Assembly (NCBI GenBank): GCA_030454995.1
Contig: JAKDQI010000003.1
Span: 1-37,878, forward strand
DNA: 37,878 bases
Reading direction: 5' to 3'
From: Pseudolactococcus plantarum
GTDB lineage: Bacteria > Bacillota > Bacilli > Lactobacillales > Streptococcaceae
The notes under the pieces are model-generated. The model made no database searches. It had not been told where the DNA came from and saw only the letters and a list, made by a program, of their open reading frames with translations. The position numbers were made by a program, and so were the translations under genes. Positions 28,660-37,839 of the stretch are shown here, piece by piece. Position 1 is the stretch's first letter. Each line of letters begins with the position of its first letter.

Positions 28660-29102
28660 TATTTTTCATCTCTTAAGCCACTATAGGCATAAGCTACTTT
28701 AATACACATATCCATGACGATTTTATTTCTATCATGTTCTTGTAAAAGCTGGGCAGCTGCTTCGCTTTTCAATCCCAGTTGTGCCCAAAAAACATCAGCG
28801 TCAGTCTCAATAAAGTCACGTGCCACATCAGGCAAAAACTCCGAACGACGAAAAACATCTACAATATCGATATGTACTGGTACATCTTTAATACTAGCAT
28901 ATACTTTTTCACCTAGTATCTCTTGTCCAGCTAAACGTGGATTAATCGGAATGATTTGGTAACCATCATCTTGTAGTGCTTTTGCAACCATAAAGCTTGT
29001 TGCTTCTTGTTTATCCGATAAGCCTAAGACTGCAATCGTTTTGGCTTGACGTAGATAATCTGTGATGACTGCTTTTGTCTCATTATCAAATGTCGTTATC
29101 AT
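28659..29102 (-). CDS. CoA-binding domain protein
   Basis: AKTIAVLGLSDKQEATSFMVAKALQDDGYQIIPINPRLAGQEILGEKVYASIKDVP. Confidence 0.92.
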   Translation of the reverse strand: MITTFDNETKAVITDYLRQAKTIAVLGLSDKQEATSFMVAKALQDDGYQIIPINPRLAGQEILGEKVYASIKDVPVHIDIVDVFRRSEFLPDVARDFIETDADVFWAQLGLKSEAAAQLLQEHDRNKIVMDMCIKVAYAYSGLRDEK

Positions 29103-29176
29103 GGTAACTCCTTATCTAGTTATATAAAGATTATAGAACGGTTTTTATTGCCATTAGTTAACTCAATACACCAAGA

Positions 29177-29785
29177 CTATATCACATCAGTGATATCATT
29201 TACAGGTAAGCGGTATGATGCAGTACCCTCTTGCTCTGAGTACCCCATCGTAATGATAAGCTCAGGTCTAAAACGTGATTCAATAGCAAGTACTTCCTTT
29301 GCTTTGGCTTTATCAAAACCTAAAATCATGTTAGTTTTCAACCCCTTATCATGCGCTGCAAGCACAATATTTTGAGAGACTAGACCAATATTTAAAGCCA
29401 GATAATCCGATAATTCAGCATCAGAAAACTTCTCAAACATACCTGGAAGCCTTGATAATAACATCTCTTTAGCCTCATCAGGTAAAAAATCATCGCCAAT
29501 TGCTACCAAATCATGAACTCGTGCAGTCAAATCTGTATCTGAATACACGACAACCGTAGCTCCTGCGCCTTCATGTTGTGCAGCATTTTTAGCATGCATG
29601 GTAGTCGATAATGCATAGCGCTTTTCATCAGAGACAACAATGGCAAAATGCCAAGGTTGAATATTATGAGCTGAAGGTGCAAGGACAGCTTCTGATAAAA
29701 TAGCTTTTACATCAGCAATCGTTAGTTTACGACCATCAAATTCAGTTACTTTATGACGGTTATGATTTAATGTTGAAAATTCCAT
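29177..29785 (-). CDS. Nitroreductase family protein
   Basis: HKVTEFDGRKLTIADVKAILSEAVLAPSAHNIQPWHFAIV; nitroreductase fold. Confidence 0.92.
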   Translation of the reverse strand: MEFSTLNHNRHKVTEFDGRKLTIADVKAILSEAVLAPSAHNIQPWHFAIVVSDEKRYALSTTMHAKNAAQHEGAGATVVVYSDTDLTARVHDLVAIGDDFLPDEAKEMLLSRLPGMFEKFSDAELSDYLALNIGLVSQNIVLAAHDKGLKTNMILGFDKAKAKEVLAIESRFRPELIITMGYSEQEGTASYRLPVNDITDVI

Positions 29786-30291
29786 TATCCCTTAATTCTC
29801 CTTAACACTTTATACAGTAAGTAAGCAAGTACACCCCCAACGGTGTTGGTTATCAAATCATCAACTTCAAAGACACGATTGAAGTTGAATAGTAAATCTA
29901 GTAGTGCTTGGGTGCTTTCGATCGTTAAACTCATCAAAAAACTGATTAACAAAATCTTTTTAAACTGTCGAACACTTGGTTTTAATAGACAGATTGCAAA
30001 GACCAGTGGTAAAAGCAAAAATATATTTGCGACATTTTGCAACACAATCACAAATAGGTCTTGTATACTTGGTATTTTACCAAGATGGACTAGTGTATTA
30101 AATGGCGTTAATATCGTTACAATCTGACCGAAATGTACGATCCCTGGTGTTTCTATCTGTTTGATACTCGGATAGAAAGATTGGGGTAGAAAACACATCA
30201 TACAGATAGCAATAGTGTAGCATACAGCACCTATTTTTACAATTTTTTGAAACGGTTGGGTTAGGTGTTCAGTTTTATCAAATAAACGCAT
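29785..30291 (-). CDS. VanZ-like family membrane protein
   Basis: VNPFNTLVHLG-type region, LLISFLMSLTIESTQALLDLLFNFNRVFEVDDLITNTVGGVLAYLLY is a VanZ motif. Confidence 0.88.
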   Translation of the reverse strand: MRLFDKTEHLTQPFQKIVKIGAVCYTIAICMMCFLPQSFYPSIKQIETPGIVHFGQIVTILTPFNTLVHLGKIPSIQDLFVIVLQNVANIFLLLPLVFAICLLKPSVRQFKKILLISFLMSLTIESTQALLDLLFNFNRVFEVDDLITNTVGGVLAYLLYKVLRRIKG

Positions 30292-30305
30292 AATTTATTG
30301 TAACA

Positions 30306-30341
30306 TAAAACACCAGCAGACTTAATAAAGTCAACTAGTGT
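30306..30341 (-). terminator. rlmN terminator
   Basis: ACACCAGCAGACTT-aata-AAGTCAACTAGTGT; as minus-strand RNA 13 of 14 positions pair (with G-U), followed by TTTTA. Confidence 0.65.
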
Positions 30342-30364
30342 TTATATCAATAGCTAGTTATCAC

Positions 30365-31483
30365 TTAAACTGTAACGGATTCAACCGCAGTTTTTGATGT
30401 CTTATCTTTTTTCATCGTCTTACTTCTTAACTGACCACATGCGGCATCAATGTCAGTCCCATGTTCTTGTCTAATGACACAGTTTATGCCGTTTTTCTTG
30501 AGAATATCATAGAATTTAAGGACATCCTCTTTTGATGAACGACTATATTGATCATGCTCACTAACTGGATTATAAGGAATCAGATTAACATAAGCTAACT
30601 TCTTCATATCTTTCAACAAAGTTGCCAACTCACGCGCATGCTCTGGTCTATCATTGACCCCGCTGAGCATAATATATTCAAAAGTAACGCGCCTATTTGT
30701 CTTGTCAAGATAATAGTTAATCGCTTCGAACAAGGTTTCGATTGGAAATTGGCGGTTAATCCGCATAATACTCGTTCTTACCTCATTATTTGGGGCATGT
30801 AGCGATATTGCTAGATTAATCTGCAAGCCGGTTCCTGCAAATTCTTTGATTTTATGTGCTAATCCCGACGTTGAAACTGTGATATGACGGGCACCAATAG
30901 CTAGTCCATGATCATCATTAACTGTTCTGATGAAATTAATCAGATTGTTATAATTGTCAAATGGTTCACCAATCCCCATCACCACAATATGGCTAACACG
31001 TTCATCAAGACCACGTTCATCGAAATACTTTTGCACTAACATAATCTGTGCTGTGATTTCACCAGCTGTCAGATCACGCTGTTTTTTAATCAATCCAGAT
31101 GCACAAAATGTACAGCCGATATTACACCCTACTTGAGTCGTCACACATACTGACAAGCCATATTTTTGGCGCATCAAAACGGTCTCAACTAACATATTAT
31201 CTGGTAATTCAAATAAATACTTAACTGTACCGTCCTTAGACTCTTGCACCAAACGTTGTGTCAAGGGGTTGATTACAAACTGATCCTTTAATTTCTCGAT
31301 AAAGTCTTTAGAGATATTTGTCATATCATCAAACGATGTGACACGCTTTTTATAAAGCCAATCCCAGATTTGTGTCGCACGAAATTTTTTGGCACCATTT
31401 TCAATCGCCCACTCGATTAATTGGTCACGTGTTAAGCCATATATAGAGGGTTTCATTTGTTCTTTTTGAATAGTTTTAGTCAT
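30365..31483 (-). CDS. rlmN: 23S rRNA (adenine(2503)-C(2))-methyltransferase (radical SAM)
   Basis: [18 protein letters not shown] radical SAM motif; [27 protein letters not shown]. Track start 31534; 31483 or 31456 more likely. Confidence 0.96.
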   Translation of the reverse strand: MTKTIQKEQMKPSIYGLTRDQLIEWAIENGAKKFRATQIWDWLYKKRVTSFDDMTNISKDFIEKLKDQFVINPLTQRLVQESKDGTVKYLFELPDNMLVETVLMRQKYGLSVCVTTQVGCNIGCTFCASGLIKKQRDLTAGEITAQIMLVQKYFDERGLDERVSHIVVMGIGEPFDNYNNLINFIRTVNDDHGLAIGARHITVSTSGLAHKIKEFAGTGLQINLAISLHAPNNEVRTSIMRINRQFPIETLFEAINYYLDKTNRRVTFEYIMLSGVNDRPEHARELATLLKDMKKLAYVNLIPYNPVSEHDQYSRSSKEDVLKFYDILKKNGINCVIRQEHGTDIDAACGQLRSKTMKKDKTSKTAVESVTV

Positions 31484-31606
31484 GTTAATAGTATAGCATG
31501 TAACCGCATAGCACCGCAATAGAGAATATCTCATGCTATGTTAATCCTACTTTAAATGATAAGTCAATAATTCATCACCTATAACGTATTTCTCTAACTT
31601 GATTAT

Positions 31607-31640
31607 AAAAAAAGACATCGCCCAACAGATTAGCAATATC
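31607..31640 (-). terminator. yutD terminator
   Basis: Minus-strand RNA GAUAUUGC...GCGAUGUC stem (two G-U) followed by U7. Confidence 0.7.
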
Positions 31641-31696
31641 TCAAAAACACGATACCAAATGGTCATAATTACAACACAATAAGGACAATGCGATGA

Positions 31697-32356
31697 TCAC
31701 TTATTACGCGTTCTCACCACAAACGCTGGTCGTTTAGTGGTTGTTTTTTGTTTAGAAACTTGTTTATCTTCTTGTTTATCAAAAGATGGTCGTTTGGCTG
31801 ACGATTTTTCTTTTTGATCAAATGTACCTTTAGTTGACTGGCGTTGTTTTTGAGTACCTTGACGTTTGACAGGTTTAGTCTGTTTTTGAGTCGCTGCAGT
31901 TTTCTTGTTTTTATCTTTTTTGCTAGTCAATAATGTAGTTGATATTTCAGGCGTATCTACTTCATAGACTTTCTCTGATAAAAATGGCTCATTGCGTTTG
32001 ATATCTTTACTTCTCATCCGTTTCAAGACAAAAAATGCTGCACCATAATTCATATATTCTTTGATATACTCTTCCAAGTGTGAAATTTTCAACTCATCAG
32101 CAATTTTTTTACGAGAACTTGAAAAAAATCCCTTAAGTCGCAGTTGTTCATGTCCCCAATCACCGACAATATAATCATACTTTACAAAAATATCTGAGTA
32201 ACGTTGTGCTAACTTATCTTTATCAAAACCATCTTGATAATTATGGACGAGATGATATACTTTATCGCCAATTGTCACCACGTCATCTACAACAATGACA
32301 CGCTCACCAGGAAACTTATTATAATTTTTCTCTTCTTCTGGAACTACTTTTGCCAT
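31697..32356 (-). CDS. yutD: YutD family protein (DUF1027) with basic K/Q/T-rich C-terminal tail
   Basis: RVIVVDDVVTIGDKVYHLVHNYQDGFDKDKLAQRYSDIFVKYDYIVGDWGHEQLRLKGF; low-complexity tail from ~residue 145. Confidence 0.88.
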   Translation of the reverse strand: MAKVVPEEEKNYNKFPGERVIVVDDVVTIGDKVYHLVHNYQDGFDKDKLAQRYSDIFVKYDYIVGDWGHEQLRLKGFFSSSRKKIADELKISHLEEYIKEYMNYGAAFFVLKRMRSKDIKRNEPFLSEKVYEVDTPEISTTLLTSKKDKNKKTAATQKQTKPVKRQGTQKQRQSTKGTFDQKEKSSAKRPSFDKQEDKQVSKQKTTTKRPAFVVRTRNK

Positions 32357-32407
32357 ATTTTATTATTTCTTTCCTTGTTTTAACTACTATAACTTTTATC
32401 ATACCTA

Positions 32408-33769
32408 TTAAGCTTCAGGATGACTATCTGTTCTCAAATAATCAGCAACTATCTCTCTCATAAATTTAGGAAACTGAATTTCTGCAGTACCTGAGGCCTT
32501 CAAAATAGGAAAATAAGACGCAAATATATACTGATCTGGTACCAGTACAGTATAATATACAGCTTCATCAATCACTTCGCCTTGATAAAAAAGTTGTCCT
32601 TGATGTTCAGATAACCCTACTGTAATGATATCACCAAAAACTTTTCCTCTAAAGCCCATTCCGACGATCTTCTGGGTTTTTAAGTAATTACCAACTTGGT
32701 GTAATTCTTGCATGATCTCTTTTAGTTCTCGACCTGTTACGGTTAATTTCACCATTCTGATACTGTGAGGTAAAATATCATGTAAGGCATCCATCGTAAG
32801 CACTTGCGGTATATCTTGAACGATCATCCCACTGTTCATAACAACTGTCGACACCTGATAATAAGCACCCAATATTTCAGCTACAACGTGTGCCGCAGTA
32901 TAATCTGGCGCTTGATTGATGAACGGATGAGATAAATCGGTAATTTGTTGCGCTTGTAACAACTCATGTCCCTCCATCTCTAACCCGTCTATAACTGTTT
33001 TATCTGCAGGTAATGAAGGCAGGTGGCGAACTTCCTCAGCAATAATATCTGATTGAATACACTGGAAATGTTCATCAAAGATAAGTGTAATATCACCTAC
33101 ATGTTCACCGTAACGACCTGCTGCAGCTAGCATTGTCCCATCTATATATTTGCCATATTCGTAAATATGATGGGTATGCGATCCTAAAATCAAATCTAAA
33201 TTAGTAAACTGCGATGCCGCTTGCTCATCAAAACGCCACCCTAAATGACTTAATAATATCGTAAAATCTGCTGTTGATGTTGACAACTGCTGTGCCAATA
33301 TGTCTTGTGGATCTAAAATATCCCACCCCATGTGTGGATAGGCTAGAGGGTATGGTGCTGTCAAACCAAAAATATCGATGGTCATGCCAAAAGAGGTCAT
33401 AACAGTTTTTTTCTCAATAGCCCAACTAGGCTGTTTGGCTTTATCTTTGAGATTCGCTAACACAACATCAAAATTAGCCGACTGATAAAGACTATCTAAC
33501 CTCTCCTTAGGTAAGCCTAGCCCCTCGTTATTACCAATTGTTGCAGCAGTTAGCTGCAATTCATTCATTAAACTGATATTTGCCTGCCCATAGGTTGCTT
33601 CTGTCAAAGCATGGGAGCGGTCAACATTATCCCCAATATCAAAACGTAAGACATCAGTATAGCCAACAGCCTGATCAGTAAAAAAGCGTTTTATTTTTGG
33701 ATAATTTTCGAAATGGGAGTGCAAATCGTTTAAATGTAAGATTTTTAACACATTTCCTTGATTAGTCAT
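32408..33769 (-). CDS. Bifunctional metallophosphatase/5'-nucleotidase (YunD-like)
   Basis: LKILHLNDLHSHFENYPKI, GNNEGLG, GSHTHH metallophosphatase motifs; C-terminal 5'-nucleotidase domain. Start at 33769 (MTNQGN). Confidence 0.92.
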   Translation of the reverse strand: MTNQGNVLKILHLNDLHSHFENYPKIKRFFTDQAVGYTDVLRFDIGDNVDRSHALTEATYGQANISLMNELQLTAATIGNNEGLGLPKERLDSLYQSANFDVVLANLKDKAKQPSWAIEKKTVMTSFGMTIDIFGLTAPYPLAYPHMGWDILDPQDILAQQLSTSTADFTILLSHLGWRFDEQAASQFTNLDLILGSHTHHIYEYGKYIDGTMLAAAGRYGEHVGDITLIFDEHFQCIQSDIIAEEVRHLPSLPADKTVIDGLEMEGHELLQAQQITDLSHPFINQAPDYTAAHVVAEILGAYYQVSTVVMNSGMIVQDIPQVLTMDALHDILPHSIRMVKLTVTGRELKEIMQELHQVGNYLKTQKIVGMGFRGKVFGDIITVGLSEHQGQLFYQGEVIDEAVYYTVLVPDQYIFASYFPILKASGTAEIQFPKFMREIVADYLRTDSHPEA

Positions 33770-34001
33770 AGCATCATTATAGCACAGATCTATCCTTCTA
33801 TGTTCCCTTATATCTTGTAATTCCCCCATTTGAAAGCCTTAAACAATCACTATATACTTTCATATACCTTGGTATTATCTCGTTAGACAGACTTATAGAT
33901 TGGTTATCATCTTTCAAGATTTGATTCATGCTGTATTTTTTGGATGCAAACTTAAAAAAGACGACATCACCAGATTTTCTGTATAGCTGAGTCAACACAT
34001 C

Positions 34002-34041
34002 AAAAAAGAAATTGAACTAGAAAAGGCCGGTTCAATTTCTT
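34002..34041 (-). terminator. Terminator of the ABC exporter operon
   Basis: AAGAAATTGAAC...GTTCAATTTCTT with T-tract on the minus strand. Confidence 0.88.
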
Positions 34042-34125
34042 GATTAACTTATTTAACCTAGCAACAAAATCTTTTGAATAAAATTTTTGCCTGAATGCTT
34101 AGAGCAAGTTATCTATATTAATGCT

Positions 34126-35322
34126 TTATCTTAATATCTCAACCAGATCTTTTCGTGCAGCCATATTGGCTGGCGTGATCGAAAAGACTAGGCCAATCAC
34201 GATTGTAATGATTAGCGTTAGAGAAATTGTAAATAAGTCAGGTGAGACTTTAAATGGTAAAAAGGCAGATACCAGCAGAGCAATTAAATACCCAATGATA
34301 TAACCGATTACACCAGCAGATATCGTTAGCATTAGACCCTCAGCCAGGAATTGATTCCGGATGTCACGTCTTCTTGCACCAACACTACGACGAACCCCAA
34401 TTTCTTGTGTCCGTTCAGAAACAGATGTATACATCATATTCATAACACCCACACCTGCAATAAAGAGAGAAATACCCGCTATAGCTGAAATAAAGTAAGT
34501 CAACATCTTTAAAACTTTGCCAATCCCGTCTGTTAACGAACTCATATCAAAAGTCGAATAGTCTCCAAAATTACGACTCACACCTACTGTTTCAAGTTTC
34601 TTGATGACTTTTTGTGCGATTTTACTTGGCTTATAATCACTCGCAACGGTGATTTTTATCTGCGTAGGATTCCCTTCATTATTAGTATAATACTGATAGG
34701 AGTTTTTAGGAATCTTAACATCAGGGTTCATGTCAAATAGACCTGATGAACCACTTTCATAAATCCCAACAATCTGATACAACTCACCTTTTATCTCAAT
34801 CCCTGTTCCTAATACCCTATCTTGGTTAGCATTAATATCTTTTGCTGTTTCTCGACTAATGATAGCGACTCTTTGGTGCGTTTCATTTTCCTCGGGCGTA
34901 ATCGAGCGACCAATCACAACTCTTTCTTTATCAAATTTAACAAAGCCTAGATGTCTAGTTATCTTTTTTGCTGCTACCTGTAACTCAACCGTCAAAAAAT
35001 CTTCATCTGATTTAACATAGTCGACTTTTTCCACGCCCTCAATGTCACGCACAACTCTCAAATCTTCATCAGAAAAATAACGCATTTTATTAGTACTGAA
35101 TTGCTCATAGTCTGTCGGCGAATAGTTAATATTAACTGCTACATTTTTCTCATTAGAAGCTGTCAGATTTTTGATTGTATACGCTTCAAATCCGCGTCCT
35201 AATGACAAAATTGTAATCACACTAGCAATACCAATGACAATCCCGATCATTGTTAAAATACTTCGCCGCATATTTTGGCGAAGTGCTTGATAGGCATTTT
35301 TGATAATCGTAATCACATTCAC
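34126..35322 (-). CDS. MacB/FtsX-type ABC transporter permease
   Basis: NMRRSILTMIGIVIGIASVITILSLG N-terminus and GVMNMMYTSVSERTQEIGVRRSVGARRRDIRNQFLAEG. Confidence 0.94.
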   Translation of the reverse strand: MNVITIIKNAYQALRQNMRRSILTMIGIVIGIASVITILSLGRGFEAYTIKNLTASNEKNVAVNINYSPTDYEQFSTNKMRYFSDEDLRVVRDIEGVEKVDYVKSDEDFLTVELQVAAKKITRHLGFVKFDKERVVIGRSITPEENETHQRVAIISRETAKDINANQDRVLGTGIEIKGELYQIVGIYESGSSGLFDMNPDVKIPKNSYQYYTNNEGNPTQIKITVASDYKPSKIAQKVIKKLETVGVSRNFGDYSTFDMSSLTDGIGKVLKMLTYFISAIAGISLFIAGVGVMNMMYTSVSERTQEIGVRRSVGARRRDIRNQFLAEGLMLTISAGVIGYIIGYLIALLVSAFLPFKVSPDLFTISLTLIITIVIGLVFSITPANMAARKDLVEILR

Positions 35323-35987
35323 ATTATCACCTCACCATCAGCCACCTTAATCTCACGAGTACAATACGACATCAAATTGGCATCATGCGTGACTAAAATA
35401 ATTGTCACACCACTAAGTTGATTTAATTCCGTAAATAATTGCATGATTTCAAGAGATGTCTTACTATCCAGTGCACCAGTTGGTTCATCTGCGATAATAA
35501 ATTTAGGTGATTTGACAATCGCACGGGCAATGGCGACGCGCTGTCTTTGACCACCAGATAAAAGTTTGACAGACTGATTCACAAAATCAGCTAACCCAAC
35601 TTTTTCTAAACTTTCCAAAACTAAACGCGTTTTTTCCTGATGAGAAACACCAGCGTACAACAAAGGCAGTTCGACATTTTGCCCAACTGTCATCTTTTCA
35701 ATCAATCCAAAATTTTGAAAGACAAATCCAACATTTTCATTTCTGATTTTAGATAAATCATCATCTGTATATTGTTCGACTAATTTATCTTCAAAATAGT
35801 AGGTGCCCTTAAATTTCGTATCTAGAAAGCCTATTAGATTAACCAACGTGGACTTTCCAGACCCACTACGCCCCATAATGCCAACAAAATCACCCTCAGA
35901 AATGGTTAATGAGATATCATTTAAAACGGTAAATTCTTGTCTCGCGAGCGCATAGGTTTTTGTAATATTCTCAAGGCGTATCAACAT
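35319..35987 (-). CDS. MacB/LolD-type ABC transporter ATP-binding protein
   Basis: Walker A GRSGSGKSTLVN, signature LSGGQRQRVAIARAI, Walker B FIIADEPTGALDS. Confidence 0.96.
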   Translation of the reverse strand: MLIRLENITKTYALARQEFTVLNDISLTISEGDFVGIMGRSGSGKSTLVNLIGFLDTKFKGTYYFEDKLVEQYTDDDLSKIRNENVGFVFQNFGLIEKMTVGQNVELPLLYAGVSHQEKTRLVLESLEKVGLADFVNQSVKLLSGGQRQRVAIARAIVKSPKFIIADEPTGALDSKTSLEIMQLFTELNQLSGVTIILVTHDANLMSYCTREIKVADGEVIM

Positions 35988-37043
35988 AATCTGATGCCTC
36001 CTTGATGAGCTTACCGCCTATCTTTAGACCAGAGACAACTTGTAAGCCACTAGTCGTTTCCTTAGTTTCAACGGCTACACGATCAAATTTTTTCCCATTT
36101 TGCAGGTAAACTTTTCCATTTTTAACAGCAGACTTAGGAATATAAAGTGTCTCATTTTTTTATGAATCTGAACTGTATAGCCATTTTGCAAGTGTTCATC
36201 TAAGTTAACCTTAAACGCATACTGACTCGCTGCTGTTTCAGAGCTTGCTTTTTCTGGAACTGGCGAGATATAGGTAATTTTTCCTGTGATTTTTTTTGCT
36301 AAATCAATCGTTTCGACCGTTACCACATCGTTCACCTTGAGCTTATCGTAATCATATTCTGACACCTTACCATTAACGAGCGTATCACGACTAACAACAC
36401 TAAGTAAAGGTGACGTTTCTGACTTGTTACCCATAATCACAAAACCGTCCGTTTTAGCAGTTACAGTAGCTGTTTGTTTTGCCTTTTGACCATCCAGTGC
36501 AGCCTTTGCTTGATCACGTGCTAGCACACTAGTAGTTATCGCACGTTGTGCAGCTTTCCAAGACTCATGATTCGTTTCAATCTGAGCATTAATGACTTGT
36601 CTTTCGCTATCATCTTTCGACTTGTTAAAGTCATTACGCAGTTTAACATCTTTTTTCTCTGCCTCAGCTAAATCGGCTTGAGCATTTGCTAAATCGTTTT
36701 CAGCTCCTTTGATCGCAAACTCTTGGCTTGATAAATCATCAGTAGGTTTTGTATAGGTCAACAAAACATCGCCAGCCTTCACTTCCTGTCCATCTGAAAC
36801 ATTAACTTGAGAAAGTTCACCAAGGGCTGCATCATCTCTATAGTTTGTTGATGTTTTTGCGATCACACTACCTTTAAAAATATCATCTGCCTGAGCCTTT
36901 ACGGTGTAAAGCGAATAATCTTTCGTCTTACTAGAATTTCCTTTAGGTAACACAGTTGATAAAACCACTATACCGATAATCATTATGCTAATAATGCTCG
37001 TTAATACAACAACTACCGGATGTTTCTTATACATTTTTTTCAT
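35971..37043 (-). pseudogene. HlyD/MacA-like membrane fusion protein, frameshifted at a T7 tract (plus-strand 36155-36161)
   Basis: ORF 36075..37043 is MFP-like (TVKAQADDIFKGSVIAK...DGQEVKAGDVLLTY...VTAKTDGFVIM) until HKKMRHF; one added base restores HKKNETLYIPKSAVKNGKVYLQNGKKFDRVAVETKETTSGLQVVSGLKIGGKLIKEASDYVDTP*, ending at 35971. Confidence 0.75.
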
Positions 37044-37144
37044 TTCTAATCCTCAATCAACGCCTCTCTAACTTTATCGCTGTGCTGCTAGCAAATAAAA
37101 AATTTGATCCGCTAACTATAACAGCTCTTAGCATTATAATAGTA

Positions 37145-37345
37145 TCATTGACCATATTTTTTTATTGCACGAAACACAACGATTAATTCAGGTAAATTAA
37201 CTAAAAGTAGCAATATCAAAACAAACCATGCTTTGTAATGAACAGCACCCGAAATGGTTGCAATAAACAAAAATATCTCAATAAAACTTGGTAATGTTGC
37301 CTCTTTCTTATATAGCAATCGTTTCATCTCCTTTTTATTTATCAT
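37145..37345 (-). CDS. Small cationic membrane protein (66 aa)
   Basis: MINKKEMKRLLYKKEATLPSFIEIFLFIATISGAVHYKAWFVLILLLLVNLPELIVVFRAIKKYGQ; two hydrophobic segments, basic ends; GAGG SD; ATGA overlap with the upstream gene. Confidence 0.75.
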   Translation of the reverse strand: MINKKEMKRLLYKKEATLPSFIEIFLFIATISGAVHYKAWFVLILLLLVNLPELIVVFRAIKKYGQ

Positions 37346-37839
37346 AAATAGACCTCAATAAAACCCGCAATAGCTAATAAAAAGAAGGTAACAGCCAACA
37401 GCAGACGAACATATGGCCAGTCATTAATTAAACTGCTAAATTTTTTTCCTTTCCTAAATTCCCTTATATTTTTAGCAATAGCTATACCTGCTAAAGCAAT
37501 ACAAACAAATGACAATAATTCAAATACGGTATAAGGTAACAGTAGCAATATTATTTGTTCTAGAGACAAACTGCCACTTGCTATTCCCATTGTGACACCG
37601 TTAAGAAACAAAATCACTAGACCTCCAACACCGAATGTCAGCGCCCCAATAGTTAAAATTAATAAAGCGACTCCTGCATTATGATTAAATATATCATGGA
37701 ATGCAATTTTTTTAAGAGCATGCGTTATCCCTACACCCGATAATTTAGTTATACATATGCCAACCACTAAGCCTATCATCGAAAGCGAAAAAGTTAGCCA
37801 AAAATCTTTTTTTACATCAGTCTTGTTTATCAAACACAT
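37342..37839 (-). CDS. SpoIIM/DUF95-like membrane protein
   Basis: ~165 aa multi-TM with FHDIFNHNAGVALLILTIGALTFGVGGLVILFLNGVTMG, typical of the stage II sporulation M/DUF95 family. AAAGGAGG sits 6 nt before TTG at 37833, the probable true start. Confidence 0.8.
   Translation of the reverse strand: MCLINKTDVKKDFWLTFSLSMIGLVVGICITKLSGVGITHALKKIAFHDIFNHNAGVALLILTIGALTFGVGGLVILFLNGVTMGIASGSLSLEQIILLLLPYTVFELLSFVCIALAGIAIAKNIREFRKGKKFSSLINDWPYVRLLLAVTFFLLAIAGFIEVYL

Noticed and set aside
28300-28676. Overlapping ORFs on both strands around the DUF4430 gene and its terminator
   Set aside because: One frame has signal peptide, lipobox and domain; the others read through a terminator hairpin.
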